Of a stretch of DNA of 64,000 bases, positions 7,560 through 16,852 are shown in pieces. The first letter of the stretch is position 1; every line of letters begins with the position of its first letter. Origin of the DNA: Acidobacteriota bacterium (GTDB lineage: Bacteria; Acidobacteriota; Terriglobia; Acidiferrales; UBA7541); NCBI GenBank assembly GCA_013289665.1, contig JABCZN010000001.1, positions 248,001-312,000 of the forward strand. Reading direction: 5' to 3'. The notes below the pieces were generated by a model. It was not told the origin of the DNA and made no database searches. It saw only the letters and a program-made list of their open reading frames with translations. The position numbers and the translations under genes were made by a program.

Positions 7560-8693
7560 ATGGTCCCCTCCCAATCCTCCCGCCTCTCCTACATCGACTG
7601 GATGCGCGGCCTAGCCTGCCTCCTCATGTTCCAAACTCACTGCTATGACTCCTGGCTCCGTCCCGATCTCCACGACTCCGCGCTCTACCATTGGTCGCAA
7701 CTCGGTGGCACGCTCCCCGCCCCGCTCTTCATCTTCCTCGCAGGTATTTCCATGGCTCTCGTCACCGAACGTCTCCGCGAAAAGGGAATTGCCCGCAACC
7801 CCATCCTCAAACAAACCGTCCTCCGCGGCGCCGAAATCTTCGCTCTCGGCATTCTTTTCCGCCTCCAGGAATACGCACTCGGCTACAAATGGGTGCCGTG
7901 GACCGACATCTTCCGCGTTGACATCCTCAACATCCTCGGCCTCTCTATGATCCTGATGGCTCTCCTCTGCTGGCTCACTTCAACCGAACAAATCGTCGCC
8001 GCCCGCGCTCGCGGCATCGCCGGTGCCCTCTTCGTCGCCGCGCTCATCGCCATGCTCACCCCGCCCCTTTGGACCACCCACCGCCCGCGTTTCCTCCCCT
8101 GGCCTCTCGAGTCCTACATCAACGGCGTCCACGTTTTTCCCGAACCGCAGCACTGGCTCTTTCCGCTCTTCCCCTGGGCCGCCTTCGCGTTCGCCGGCCT
8201 CGCCGTGGGCTTCCTCGTCTTCACTTCCTTCGCCCGCCGCAACGAAGCCCTCTTCTTCTTCCTCCTCGGCCTCGCCGGCGTCGGCGCCTGCTATCTCTCC
8301 CGCTTCCTGGACGAATCACCCGTCCGTCTCTACGCCGTTTACGACTACTGGCACTCCAATCCCAATTTCCTCCTGATGCGCTGCGGCATTCTCCTCATCA
8401 TCCTGGTCCTTGTCTACGCCTGGTGCCGCTGGGGACTCGTGCAGATGGGCTTCAGCCCGGTCATCCAACTGGGCACCACCTCGCTCCTCGTCTATTGGGT
8501 GCACATCGAGTTCGTCTACGGACGTTTATCCATCCTGCCCAAGCGCGGGTGTTCCATTCCCAAAGCCACATTCGGTTTATTTGTGATTTTTCTAGCGATG
8601 CTGGCGCTGTCAATCCTGCGCACACGTTACAAGAAGGGAAGTGTCAGGGCTTCACAACCGGCGGCCCAGCCGGCTTCGGTGCCGGCAGCTTGA
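7560..8693 (+). CDS. DUF1624/HGSNAT-type membrane acyltransferase-like protein
   Basis: A polytopic protein of 377 residues that begins SRLSYIDWMRGLACLLMF, the hallmark opening of heparan-alpha-glucosaminide N-acetyltransferase-like (DUF1624) and related acyltransferase families. The conserved first-helix Arg is followed by the QTHCYDSW histidine. FPLFPWAAFAFAGLAVG and the final LLVYWVHIEFVYG helices fit that family. The frame is open back to 7374, but the ATG at 7560 directly precedes the conserved region and has TACAAT 15 bases upstream. The acyl acceptor is unknown. Its 3' end overlaps the convergent ftsB-like gene by 50 bases. Confidence 0.8.
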   Translation: MVPSQSSRLSYIDWMRGLACLLMFQTHCYDSWLRPDLHDSALYHWSQLGGTLPAPLFIFLAGISMALVTERLREKGIARNPILKQTVLRGAEIFALGILFRLQEYALGYKWVPWTDIFRVDILNILGLSMILMALLCWLTSTEQIVAARARGIAGALFVAALIAMLTPPLWTTHRPRFLPWPLESYINGVHVFPEPQHWLFPLFPWAAFAFAGLAVGFLVFTSFARRNEALFFFLLGLAGVGACYLSRFLDESPVRLYAVYDYWHSNPNFLLMRCGILLIILVLVYAWCRWGLVQMGFSPVIQLGTTSLLVYWVHIEFVYGRLSILPKRGCSIPKATFGLFVIFLAMLALSILRTRYKKGSVRASQPAAQPASVPAA

Positions 8694-8985
8694 TGATTTT
8701 TTCATTCGGCCGGGCCAGGCCATATTCTTCGCGCGCGATTTTCCGGATCGTCTCCGGATCGCTCTTCAAATCCTGCACGTCCTGCTGCAATTCCAAATTT
8801 TCCTTGTTCAGCTTTTCCAGCTCCTGGGTGATCTTCTGAATCTCTTGCCGCTTCTGCCGCATCGCCAGGTAGCCGTGCGTCCCGAAAATATCGTGCACCA
8901 GCAGCATCGCCACGAACACGCCCATCAGGTACGGCGCATACTGCAGCAAATTTTTCTTCGATTTTTTTGGCAGCTCGCTCATCAA
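8644..8985 (-). CDS. ftsB: septum formation initiator, FtsB/DivIC family
   Basis: A bitopic division protein of 113 residues that would bridge FtsL and FtsQ. A short basic cytoplasmic end (KKSKKN) is followed by one membrane helix (YAPYLMGVFVAMLLVHDIF). Then comes a coiled coil (QKRQEIQKITQELEKLNKENLELQQDVQDL) and the family motif LKSDPETIRKIAREEYGLARPNE. The C-terminal tail is Pro-rich. The start overlaps the mutase stop by ATGA, so the two genes are translationally coupled. Confidence 0.88.
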   Translation of the reverse strand: MMSELPKKSKKNLLQYAPYLMGVFVAMLLVHDIFGTHGYLAMRQKRQEIQKITQELEKLNKENLELQQDVQDLKSDPETIRKIAREEYGLARPNEKIIKLPAPKPAGPPVVKP

Positions 8986-10451
8986 TCTTTCAGGATCCAG
9001 TCAGAAGCCTCTTTGACCAGCTTCGCCGTTGCCGCTTCGCTATCCGCTTCCACATACAAACGAAGCAGCGGTTCCGTGCCGCTCAGCCGCAGCAACATCC
9101 AAGATCCGTCTCCAAACACGAATTTTGCTCCATCCGTGCGGTCCACGGATACAACTTTCCTTCCAAGGAGTGTCGTAGCGTCCACCGCCGCCTTGCGGAT
9201 CGCATTTGCCTTCTGTTCGTCGGACAGGTGCAGGTTCTCGCGCACCGGATGAAACTCGTGCCCCAATTTCTTGAACATCGCCCGCACCTGTTCGCCGATC
9301 GAAGCGCCCCGCGCCGCCGTCATCTCCGCCACCAGCAGGCACGCCAATATTCCATCCTTCTCCGGAACGTGCCCGCGAATCGTCAACCCAGCGCTCTCTT
9401 CGCCGCCCAGCGCAATCTTGTCCTCACGAATTAGCTGCCCGATGTACTTAAATCCCACCGGCGTCTGATAAGTCGTCTGCCCATGCGATTTCGCCACCGC
9501 ATCCACCATCTGTGTCGTCGCAACGCTTCGTGCCGCCGGCATTTTCCATCCGCGCGTCTCCACCAGGTAGTCGTACACCAAGGCCAGAACAAGATTCGGC
9601 TGAATCCACGCTCCATCGCCATCCACAATCCCAAATCGGTCCGCATCGCCATCCGTCGCCAGTCCAACCTTCGCGCCGGTCTCCTTTACCACTTTCCCAA
9701 GGGGCGCCAGATTTTTCTCATCCACGTCCGGCCCACTCCCACCAAATAAACAATCCCGCTCCGTCCGCCGCGCCGTGACGGCAGTTCCATGATCCGTCAG
9801 CGCCTTGTCCAGATAACCCGCGCCCGCGCCGTGGAGCGCGTCCGTCACCACCTTCAGCTTCGCCCTCTGAATCACCTCGAAGCGCACCAACTCGCTCAGC
9901 CGCGTCAAATACTCCGCCTTCAGATTGACCCTCTCGCCCGCACCCTTCTTCTCGTGGCCCCCATTTGCGTGGCCTCCGTGCCGCTCGCTCCCCGCGCTTA
10001 ATCCTTCTTTGGCCAGAATCCTCGCCACCCGCGCTTCAATGTCTTTCGTTACTTCCGGCAGCGCCGGCCCCGCGTCCGCGCTGGAAAATTTCAGCCCATG
10101 ATACTGCGCCGGGTTGTGGCTTGCCGTGAAATTGATAGCCCCATCCAGCTTTCGCCGCTGAATCTCAAACGCAATCGCCGGCGTGGGCGTAAACGTCTCG
10201 CACAGCAGCGTGTGAATCCCGTGCTCCTGCAAAATCCGCACCGCCAGAGCCGAAAACTCCTCCGAATAAAACCGCGTATCGTAGCCCACCAGCACCGTCG
10301 GCCGCTTCTTCTTCTCTGTCAAATGCTCCGCAATCGCCCGCACCGCCAATCGCACATTCGCAAACGTAAAGTCTTCCGCAATCAATCCCCGCCATCCGCT
10401 AGTCCCAAACTTAATCACCGACCCCATCTCTGTAGTAGCCATAGTCTCCAC
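8982..10451 (-). CDS. phosphoglucomutase/phosphomannomutase family
   Basis: An alpha-D-phosphohexomutase of 489 residues that moves phosphate between C1 and C6 of hexoses. The phosphoserine loop TASHNP (Ser111), the metal loop TDGDADR (Asp267, 269, 271), the sugar loop GGEESAG (349-355) and the phosphate loop RLSGTEPLLR are all there. A His/Gly-rich insert (ERHGGHANGGHEKKGAG, about 156-174) in domain 1 is unusual and may bind metal or be a flexible loop. Start: ATG at 10451, or the ATG three codons on (MATTEMG). It is coupled to ftsB, which suggests a link to envelope sugar supply. Confidence 0.92.
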   Translation of the reverse strand: METMATTEMGSVIKFGTSGWRGLIAEDFTFANVRLAVRAIAEHLTEKKKRPTVLVGYDTRFYSEEFSALAVRILQEHGIHTLLCETFTPTPAIAFEIQRRKLDGAINFTASHNPAQYHGLKFSSADAGPALPEVTKDIEARVARILAKEGLSAGSERHGGHANGGHEKKGAGERVNLKAEYLTRLSELVRFEVIQRAKLKVVTDALHGAGAGYLDKALTDHGTAVTARRTERDCLFGGSGPDVDEKNLAPLGKVVKETGAKVGLATDGDADRFGIVDGDGAWIQPNLVLALVYDYLVETRGWKMPAARSVATTQMVDAVAKSHGQTTYQTPVGFKYIGQLIREDKIALGGEESAGLTIRGHVPEKDGILACLLVAEMTAARGASIGEQVRAMFKKLGHEFHPVRENLHLSDEQKANAIRKAAVDATTLLGRKVVSVDRTDGAKFVFGDGSWMLLRLSGTEPLLRLYVEADSEAATAKLVKEASDWILKD

Positions 10452-10482
10452 ATTCTACAGTCACTCTCGAGTTCGTTGAAGA

Positions 10483-10500
10483 GGCCGGGCTCGCCCGGCC
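10483..10500. repeat. REP-like hairpin
   Basis: GGCCGGGC-TC-GCCCGGCC, a perfect 8-bp stem, followed by CTCTTGGG as after several other copies. Confidence 0.7.
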
Positions 10501-10517
10501 CTCTTGGGTTCCCTGGC

Positions 10518-10590
10518 TACGCCTCCCAACAAAAAACTTGAGGGTGCCCCATCCTTCGTGCTTTTTGCGAAGGGTGGGTTCTTGCGATCG
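10518..10590. repeat. composite intergenic repeat, copy 1
   Basis: It starts TACGCCTCCCAAC, has CTTGAGGGTGCCCCA, then an internal CCTTCG...CGAAGGGTGGG stem, and ends CTTGCGATCG. The second copy is at 35519-35595 with the same ends and a different inner loop. The flanks also contain a hairpin element. Confidence 0.7.
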
Positions 10591-10703
10591 AACGCCAAAA
10601 CCTTCCGAATCTGCTCTTCGATTTCCTCTTCCCTGGGCCCTCCGCGTCTCTTCGTTTAGCTCTTTTCCTTCCGCAAATCCACTACAATATCCCCGAGAAA
10701 TCC

Positions 10704-11024
10704 ATGCCCTCCCAATTCCGCCTCGTCCTCGTAACCTGCCCCAACCTCCCCGAAGCCCGCAAAATCTCCCGCTCCCTCCTCCAAAAACACCTCGCCGCCT
10801 GCGTCAACATCCACACCGCCCCTGTCGAATCGATCTACCGCTGGAAGGGAAAAATCGAAACCGCCCGCGAACATCTCCTCCTAATCAAGACCACCACCCG
10901 CCGCCTGAAATCCCTAGAAAAAGAAGTCCTCCGCCTCCACTCCTACGAAGCCCCCGAATTCCTAGTACTGCCCATCTCTTCCGGATCCCAAGCCTACCTC
11001 CACTGGCTTTCCGAGCAGACTTAG
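10704..11024 (+). CDS. cutA: divalent-cation tolerance protein CutA
   Basis: A trimeric ferredoxin-like protein of 106 residues. The sequence LVLVTCPNLPEARKISRSLLQKHLAACVNI with SIYRWKGKIETAREHLLLIKT, then LHSYEAPEFLVLPIS and YLHWL, matches CutA end to end. TACAAT lies 15 bases before the ATG. It is monocistronic. Confidence 0.93.
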   Translation: MPSQFRLVLVTCPNLPEARKISRSLLQKHLAACVNIHTAPVESIYRWKGKIETAREHLLLIKTTTRRLKSLEKEVLRLHSYEAPEFLVLPISSGSQAYLHWLSEQT

Positions 11025-11370
11025 ATGCAACGGGGCGAATGCGAAGAGAGTCTAAGCCAGATATCGTCGGTACCTGTTGACACACGAAGTCTCGGGTGAA
11101 CATATGAATTCCACATACTTTAGTCAGAGAGCGGCCAGACTTATGGGCGCTGCGTTTCTTTTTTCTTACCATATCTTGCTTCAGCCCGAGGATCGGACAA
11201 GAACCACACGGAAACACACCCCGAGCGAATATTTCGTCGAGAGGCCACAATTTCTGTCAAGAAGAGAGTGTTCCATCCCGGGGACGTGATTGAGATTCGG
11301 CTAGATCTGAGTAACACGAGACAGGCTGTCCTATTTCCTCTTTACTCTATTGCGCCAGTGGATTGCTCCA
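11025..11370 (+). other. gap with a possible gene remnant
   Basis: No complete gene is visible. One frame from about 11120 to 11405 is open without an ATG, GTG or TTG. It reads like protein near its end (REATISVKKRVFHPGDVIEIRL, then TRQAVLFPLYSIAP) and runs into the 3' end of the convergent trans-sulfuration gene. It could be the tail of a decayed secreted protein. The family is not recognised. Confidence 0.3.
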
Positions 11371-12513
11371 TCAGACGTAGAGCAACGCCTGATCCAAGTC
11401 CGCAATAATATCTTCCACGTCCTCAATCCCCACGCTCAACCGCACCAAACTATCCGTGATCCCCACGCGCTCCCGCACTTCTTTCGGCATCGAAGCGTGC
11501 GTCATCTGAGCTGGCAGCGAAATCAAGGACTCCACCCCGCCCAAACTCTCCGCCAGCGCACAAATCTTCACCTGGTTCAAAAATCGCCGCGCCGCTCCCT
11601 CATCTCCCAAATCAAACGCAATCATCGCCCCCGGCCCCTTCTGTTGCTTCCGCGCCAGCTCATGCTGAGGATGCGTGGCCAGCCCGGGATAAAACACCTT
11701 CCTTACCTTCGGATGAGCATCCAGATGCCGAGCCACCGCCAATCCATTCGCATTATGCTGCAGCATCCGCACCGCCAGCGTCTTCAACCCACGCGACACC
11801 AAAAAGCAATCCATGGGCGCCAGTCCCGCCCCCGCCGACTTCTGCGTGAAATAAATCCTGTCCGCATCATCCGGCCGCGTCAACACCACCGCCCCGCCGG
11901 TCGCGTCGCTGTGCCCGTTCATGTACTTCGTCATCGAGTGCACCACAATATGCGCGCCCAGCTCGATCGGCCTCTGCAGATACGGTGTCATGAACGTGTT
12001 GTCCACCACCAAAGTCGTTCGCCGCTCGTTCGCCAATTTCGCCATCGCCGCAATGTCCGTAATCCGCAAAGTCGGATTGGTTGGCGTCTCGATGTACAGC
12101 ATTTTCGTGTTTGGCCGCATCGCTCCCAGCACCACCGCCGCGTCCGTCGTGTCCACAAAACTGAATTCCAATCCAAAATGAACCAGAAGTTGCGTCGATA
12201 ACCGGTAGACGCCGCCGTACACCGCCTCCGACAGCACCACGTGATCTCCCGGCCGCAACAGACGGAACACCGCGTCAATCCCGGCCATCCCCGAAGTGAA
12301 AACGTATGCGGCGTGCCCGCCTTCCAGTTTTGCTACCGTGCGCTCCAAGGCCTTCCGGTTCGGATGATTCGTCCGCGCGTAATCGTACCCGCCCCTGGAC
12401 TTTCCAAGTTCCTCGTACACATACGTCGACGTCTGATAAATCGGCGCAACCACAGCCCCTGTCGAAGGATCCGGCTCCTGGCCCACATGTATCGCGTTCG
12501 TGGCAAATCCCAT
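11371..12513 (-). CDS. Cys/Met metabolism PLP-dependent enzyme (cystathionine gamma-synthase/lyase type)
   Basis: A fold-type I PLP enzyme of 380 residues. The internal aldimine lysine is Lys196 in HSMTKYMNGHSD. SGMAGIDAV binds phosphate, YIETPTNPTLR and VVDNTFMTPY hold the PLP ring, and RVGITDSLVRLSVGIED is the C-terminal substrate loop. Sequence alone does not separate cystathionine gamma-synthase, gamma-lyase and beta-lyase. No SAM riboswitch is visible upstream. It diverges from the secreted gene at 12708, with 194 bases between. Confidence 0.9.
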   Translation of the reverse strand: MGFATNAIHVGQEPDPSTGAVVAPIYQTSTYVYEELGKSRGGYDYARTNHPNRKALERTVAKLEGGHAAYVFTSGMAGIDAVFRLLRPGDHVVLSEAVYGGVYRLSTQLLVHFGLEFSFVDTTDAAVVLGAMRPNTKMLYIETPTNPTLRITDIAAMAKLANERRTTLVVDNTFMTPYLQRPIELGAHIVVHSMTKYMNGHSDATGGAVVLTRPDDADRIYFTQKSAGAGLAPMDCFLVSRGLKTLAVRMLQHNANGLAVARHLDAHPKVRKVFYPGLATHPQHELARKQQKGPGAMIAFDLGDEGAARRFLNQVKICALAESLGGVESLISLPAQMTHASMPKEVRERVGITDSLVRLSVGIEDVEDIIADLDQALLYV

Positions 12514-12707
12514 GTCTTCTCCTCAGTTCCCACAGCGCTCCACAGCCCACCATACTTACAAGACCGCGAGCGGCGAGTCAAATTTCCCAGTGCACCTCAG
12601 GCGCAAATCAATTCAACAAGTTACGCGAACGTTTCACTGCGCTTTCCCGGCGCGTCCTTGAACTTGACCCGCGCGCCATTTCCAGCCAACATATTCGGGA
12701 AACTGTC

Positions 12708-13112
12708 ATGCAACTTTTCCGGTTCTCTCGCTCAGCTCGCCTTGTTTGGATCTTCCTCGCCGCATGCGCTTACGCGTCCGCGCAACAATCCGCGCCTCCA
12801 AAGGAGGCGCCCGCTCCCGCATCCATCCCTCGTCTCACGATCGAAATCACTGGTGGCGATGCGGACAAGCCCATCGAAAACGCCAGCGTCTATCTAAAAA
12901 CGCAGGAAGATCGTTTAATCAAAGACAAAAAAACCGAAGTCAACGTCAAGACCAACATGCAGGGCGTCGCCCACGTTCCTCAACCGCCAGTCGGTCGCGT
13001 CCTCATTCAAGTTGTCGCGGAAGGTTGGAAGCCCTACGGCCGCTGGTACGACATCACCGACTCCAAGCAAGTCGTCAAGATTCATCTTGATCGCCCGCCG
13101 AAGTGGTATTAA
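12708..13112 (+). CDS. secreted protein with a carboxypeptidase-regulatory-like domain
   Basis: A signal peptide (SRSARLVWIFLAACAYASAQQ) is followed by a Pro-rich linker and a beta-sandwich. The sandwich reads RLTIEITGGDADKPIENASVYLKT... GVAHVPQPPVGRVLIQVVAEGWKPYGRWYDI, the usual pattern of carboxypeptidase-regulatory (CarboxypepD_reg) domains. Total length is 134 residues. It ends HLDRPPKWY. Acidobacterial genomes carry many of these. The start is the ATG at 12708; the frame is open upstream but reads as noise. Confidence 0.75.
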   Translation: MQLFRFSRSARLVWIFLAACAYASAQQSAPPKEAPAPASIPRLTIEITGGDADKPIENASVYLKTQEDRLIKDKKTEVNVKTNMQGVAHVPQPPVGRVLIQVVAEGWKPYGRWYDITDSKQVVKIHLDRPPKWY

Positions 13113-13735
13113 AGTTCGTCAAGCCGCTGTTCAGAAATGTTTCACGCGAAGGTTTCACGGGTTTTCTCTCTTCTGCCGCCAACTTTTTGCAAAACTTTTC
13201 CGCTTCAAAGTTCCAGTCCGTCAAATAAATCGTGATTTTCTGCCAAAAACTCCGTGTCCTTCGTCGCTTCGCACGGAAATTTTTTCTCTTTCCCGCCCGG
13301 CCTTCCGCACATTGCACAAAAATGGTGCAATCCGTATCATCGTGTTGAATTTTGCGGAGTTAACCCTTCCGCGGACTCTTCTTTCCACAAGGTTATCAAC
13401 ATTCATGTGCAAAACTTTACCGCCCTGAAATATTTTCTTCTGCACTTCGGCATTCTTCGTGCTACAACTCCACCCGTTTCACTTTTGACCCGCTCCATTC
13501 GCAGTGCTACATTCCTAACGCAGGCTCAAGACGATTCTTCCCCCGGGCACGGTTTTCATATCGAGTGATCTTTGCAAGGGGCCGCTCGCGGGAAAGTTCT
13601 TTTCTTTTGGAGGCCGGGGCTTCCGCGGAGGCGTAAGACCTCCGTAGAGAATGGGCTTTAGCCCCTGAAGTCGCCGAGGGATTGCGCAAGCGCAGTTATT
13701 GCAGTTATTTATTAAGGTTCGACTGCAGCTCTTCT
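13113..13735. other. 620-base gene-free gap with a palindrome and DnaA-box-like sites
   Basis: No convincing gene on either strand. It contains a perfect inverted repeat ATTGCAC-N7-GTGCAAT at 13311-13331. It also has TTATCAACA (13393-13401, one mismatch to the DnaA box TTATCCACA) next to CTTTCCACA (13381-13389). It is AT-richer than its surroundings. A REP-like GGGCTTTAGCCC hairpin is near 13651-13664. Confidence 0.45.
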
Positions 13736-14854
13736 ATGGATGACTCTTACGACGGTCCTTTTTCTCTTTTGCGCATGTTCTGGGGCAATCTCGCCGCGCG
13801 CCCGCTGCGTTGCGCGCTCAGCATCCTCGCCATCGCCATCCAGGTGGTGCTGGTTCTGATGATTGTCGGCCTCACCAGCGGCATCGTCGCCGAGTGGGGC
13901 AAGCGCGTCGAAGGCGTCGGCGCCGATCTTCTCGTGCAGCCGCCCAACTCCTCCATCTTCTTCGCTTTCTCCAGCGCCGTCATGCCCGAATCCCTCGGCG
14001 AAGAGATTGCCAAGCTTCCCGACGTTGACGAATCCGCTCCAACCCTTATCCTCTCGGACCCTAAGAGTCTTATCATTGTCTACGGCATTGATTACAAACG
14101 CTTCAACGCCCTAAGCCAGGGTTTCATCTTCCGCGACGGACGTCCCTTCCAGGCTCCCGACGAAGCGCTCGCTGACGATATCATCGCTCAGACCCGCCAC
14201 ATCAAAGTCGGCGACACCGTCACTCTCGTCAATCGCTCCTTCACCATCTCCGGCATCGTCGCCCACGGCAAGGGCGCGCGGTTCTTCATCCCACTCAAAA
14301 CCGGACAGGACATCATCGGCGCCGAAAATCACATCTCCATGGTTTTCGTCCGTAGCAAGGGGGACACTGAAGCCGCCCGCGCTGAAATCCTGAAGCTCGA
14401 CCCGCAGAACCGCATCCGCTCCATGTCCGAATACGTCTCGCTCATGAACTCCTCCAACCTTCCCGAGCTCAAACCGTTCATCAAAACAATGGTCGGCCTC
14501 GGCATCGTCATCAGTTTCCTCGTCGTCCTGATGAATATGCACACCATGATCCTCGAGCGCACCCGCGAAATCGGCATCCTCAAAGCTCTCGGCTTCTCCC
14601 GTCTCGACATCGTCAAGATGCTCCTCGGCGAAACTGCTTTCCTCACCATCGCTGGCAGCATCCTCGGCATCTCCGTAACCTTCCTCACGCAAGGCATACT
14701 CAAAGAAACGAACCCTGGCCTCTCCATCCTCATCACTCCCGGTTGGGTCGCCGGCTCCATCGGCCTCGCCCTCATCGGCGCAGCCCTCGGCGCCACCGTT
14801 CCCGCCCTCCGCGCCTCCAGCGTAGATCCTGTCGAAGCCCTCGCCTACGAATAG
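13736..14854 (+). CDS. ABC transporter permease, MacB/FtsX type
   Basis: A 372-residue permease of the MacB/LolC/FtsX superfamily. It has one N-terminal helix (RCALSILAIAIQVVLVLMIVGL), a periplasmic MacB-like domain (about 45-250) and three C-terminal helices (FLVVLMNMHTMILERTREIGILKALGFSRLDIV, a family signature, then two more). It ends DPVEALAYE. The ATG at 13736 (MDDSYDG) is used; the upstream part of the frame is not conserved in style. No ATPase gene is adjacent, so its partner lies elsewhere. Confidence 0.88.
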   Translation: MDDSYDGPFSLLRMFWGNLAARPLRCALSILAIAIQVVLVLMIVGLTSGIVAEWGKRVEGVGADLLVQPPNSSIFFAFSSAVMPESLGEEIAKLPDVDESAPTLILSDPKSLIIVYGIDYKRFNALSQGFIFRDGRPFQAPDEALADDIIAQTRHIKVGDTVTLVNRSFTISGIVAHGKGARFFIPLKTGQDIIGAENHISMVFVRSKGDTEAARAEILKLDPQNRIRSMSEYVSLMNSSNLPELKPFIKTMVGLGIVISFLVVLMNMHTMILERTREIGILKALGFSRLDIVKMLLGETAFLTIAGSILGISVTFLTQGILKETNPGLSILITPGWVAGSIGLALIGAALGATVPALRASSVDPVEALAYE

Positions 14855-14878
14855 TCCCCAGTTCTCCTTTGCCTTTCT

Positions 14879-14901
14879 AGGGGCCGGGCAAGCCCGGGCC
14901 G
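14879..14901. repeat. REP-like hairpin
   Basis: TAGGGGCCGGGC-AA-GCCCGGGCC, 25 bases after the permease stop. Confidence 0.65.
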
Positions 14902-14971
14902 CTCTTCGGTTTCTCTAGTCTTGGTGGCACAGCCATTCCTCTGGCTCTGCTCTTGGGTTTATCTTGTTCAC

Positions 14972-15030
14972 CTCAGCGAACTCTGCGCGCTTCCCCGGCG
15001 ATCGGCGTTTATTCCGACCTGGTCGGGGCG
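14972..15030. repeat. intergenic repeat, copy 2
   Basis: CTCAGCGAACTCTGCG ... GGCGTTTATTCCGACC-TGGTCGGGGCG, the partner of 1872-1931. The rest of the 14902-15256 gap has no gene. Confidence 0.6.
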
Positions 15031-15256
15031 TTTAGTCCCCGCTTTCGTCTGCCCAAAAACATAAACGGCAAGATCTAAATTATGCCGCCCCCAGAATCCT
15101 GTTATCTGATCGCTGCTATCTCTAATCCCCTCTTTTGCACACTCTTCCACAGTCCGGCAATTGCATTCGCCACCCGAACTTGATATGAGTTCTGCAGACG
15201 GAGCTGCCCGAACCCAACCTCGGGCTTCACGGTCCTCCCTCCTCGAAGGAGAAAAG

Positions 15257-15946
15257 ATGAAACGCAGTTGGTTGGCCTTCGCATTCCTGGCGGCGCTTGC
15301 ACTTGCCACGGCGCGTCCCGCGCACGCCCAGGTCGGCATGGACCTCTTCAAGCGCCCCGCCATCACCAAAGCCTTTCATCCGGTCGTCGGGAAAGGCGCA
15401 GTCTATATCGACGCCGGCAGGGATGGCAAAAATACCCGTACCATCGAAATCGCCGTAATAGGCAAGGATTCCATCGAGGGCCAGGAAGGCTTCTGGATGC
15501 AGTTTGTTTCCACCGACGATCAGGGAAAAACGATTGTCGGCAAGAGTCTTATTACTCCCGCCGATTACCAGATGCATCGCATGATCTTTCAGCAGCAAGG
15601 CCAGCCGGCCATGGAGCTTCCCGCGAACATGAATCCTGCCCGAAAGCAGCAGATGGAAGAGAATTTCAATGACTGGCATTCCGTGGGCACGGAAACCGTC
15701 ACCGTCCCTGCCGGCACTTTCTCTTGCGATCATTGGCGCAACGACAAAACTCACACAGAATCCTGGACCAGCGACAAGGTGACTCCCTTCGGCATGGTCA
15801 AAAGCGTTAAGGCCAATGGCGAAACCGAACTCCTCTCGAAGCTAGTGGATAATGCCACCGACCGTATCACCGGCCCCGTCAAGCAGTTCGACATGCAGCA
15901 AATGATGCAACAAATGCAGCAGCGCCGACAGCAGCCGCAAAAGTAG
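15257..15946 (+). CDS. secreted protein of unknown function with a Gln-rich tail
   Basis: A signal peptide (KRSWLAFAFLAALALATARPAHAQ) is followed by a 200-residue beta-rich domain. GAVYIDAGRDGKNTRTIEIAVIG, EGFWMQFVST and VTVPAGTFSCDHWRNDK...SWTSDKVTPFGMVKS resemble LolA/LppX-like or DUF3108-like lipid-carrier barrels, in which a phrase such as VTVPAGTF-C precedes a processed-substrate strand. The C-terminal tail is QQMMQQMQQRRQQPQK. AAGGAG lies seven bases before the ATG. One Cys only, so no disulfide. The family call is tentative. Confidence 0.75.
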   Translation: MKRSWLAFAFLAALALATARPAHAQVGMDLFKRPAITKAFHPVVGKGAVYIDAGRDGKNTRTIEIAVIGKDSIEGQEGFWMQFVSTDDQGKTIVGKSLITPADYQMHRMIFQQQGQPAMELPANMNPARKQQMEENFNDWHSVGTETVTVPAGTFSCDHWRNDKTHTESWTSDKVTPFGMVKSVKANGETELLSKLVDNATDRITGPVKQFDMQQMMQQMQQRRQQPQK

Positions 15947-16072
15947 CTCCAATCCTAGCCTTGAGCATTTACAGCTTCTGTTCTAAAATATTTTTTGCTC
16001 CCAGGTGGATCGCCTCCGCGTCCTGCCTGCCACGTTCCACCGATTTGCCATCCTCTTCGTTAGGGGGCTTTC

Positions 16073-16852
16073 TTGGATACGCCATCGGAAAAGTTTCTGC
16101 CTGCACGGGTCGTTGAACGCAGGCAAATTGCCGAGGATCTTTTCGTCCTCAAAGTCGATCCCGGCGGCTCCTTTGACTATAAGGCCGGTCAATACGCCAC
16201 CCTTGGTCTCGAACGCGACGGCAAACGCGTCGAACGCGCCTACTCCATCGTCTCTTCACCTTATGAGCGGGCCCTCGAATTCTTCATCGAGCATGTTCCC
16301 GCCGGCCAGCTCACTCCGCTCCTCAACGTCCTTCAGGAAGATCATCCCGTCTATCTCCGGCGCTTCGCTAAAGGCCGCTTCACTCTCGATCTTAAGAGTG
16401 GCCACACCAATCACTTGCTCCTTGGCACTGTCACTGGAGTTGCGCCCTACGTCAGCTATGTCCGTACGATTTTTCAGGATTGGAAAAAGGGAGGGTCACC
16501 GATGCCCGGCGAGCATCGCCTCTTCTGCGTCCATGGCTCCAGCCACGCCCACGAATTCGGCTATCGCGACGAACTCGAAAAAATCGCTGCCGAAGCTCCC
16601 TGGTTCAAATACGTTCCCACCATCAGCCGCCCTTGGGATAACCCGGAATGGCATGGCGAACTTGGCCGCGTGGACGACCTTGTCCGCAAATATGTTGAAG
16701 TTTGGAATCTAACTCCGGCCGACACGACTGCTTATCTCTGTGGTCATCCCGGCATGGTTGAAACCGGCCGCGGAATGCTGCAACGCGCCGGTTGGAAAAA
16801 AGAGCACTTGCAGTTTGAAATCTACTTCATCCCCGGCACTCCCGGCACCTAG
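16073..16852 (+). CDS. ferredoxin/flavodoxin-NADP reductase-like flavoprotein
   Basis: A 259-residue FNR-fold protein. The FAD part has YKAGQYATLGLE and RAYSIVSSP (the R-x-Y-S motif), and GRFTL follows. The NADP part begins LLLGTVTGVAPYVSYVRTI and ends YLCGHPGMVETGRGML...FEIYF. It would move electrons between NADPH and ferredoxin or flavodoxin. Start is a TTG at 16073 with GGGGG eight bases upstream. Monocistronic. Confidence 0.87.
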   Translation: MDTPSEKFLPARVVERRQIAEDLFVLKVDPGGSFDYKAGQYATLGLERDGKRVERAYSIVSSPYERALEFFIEHVPAGQLTPLLNVLQEDHPVYLRRFAKGRFTLDLKSGHTNHLLLGTVTGVAPYVSYVRTIFQDWKKGGSPMPGEHRLFCVHGSSHAHEFGYRDELEKIAAEAPWFKYVPTISRPWDNPEWHGELGRVDDLVRKYVEVWNLTPADTTAYLCGHPGMVETGRGMLQRAGWKKEHLQFEIYFIPGTPGT

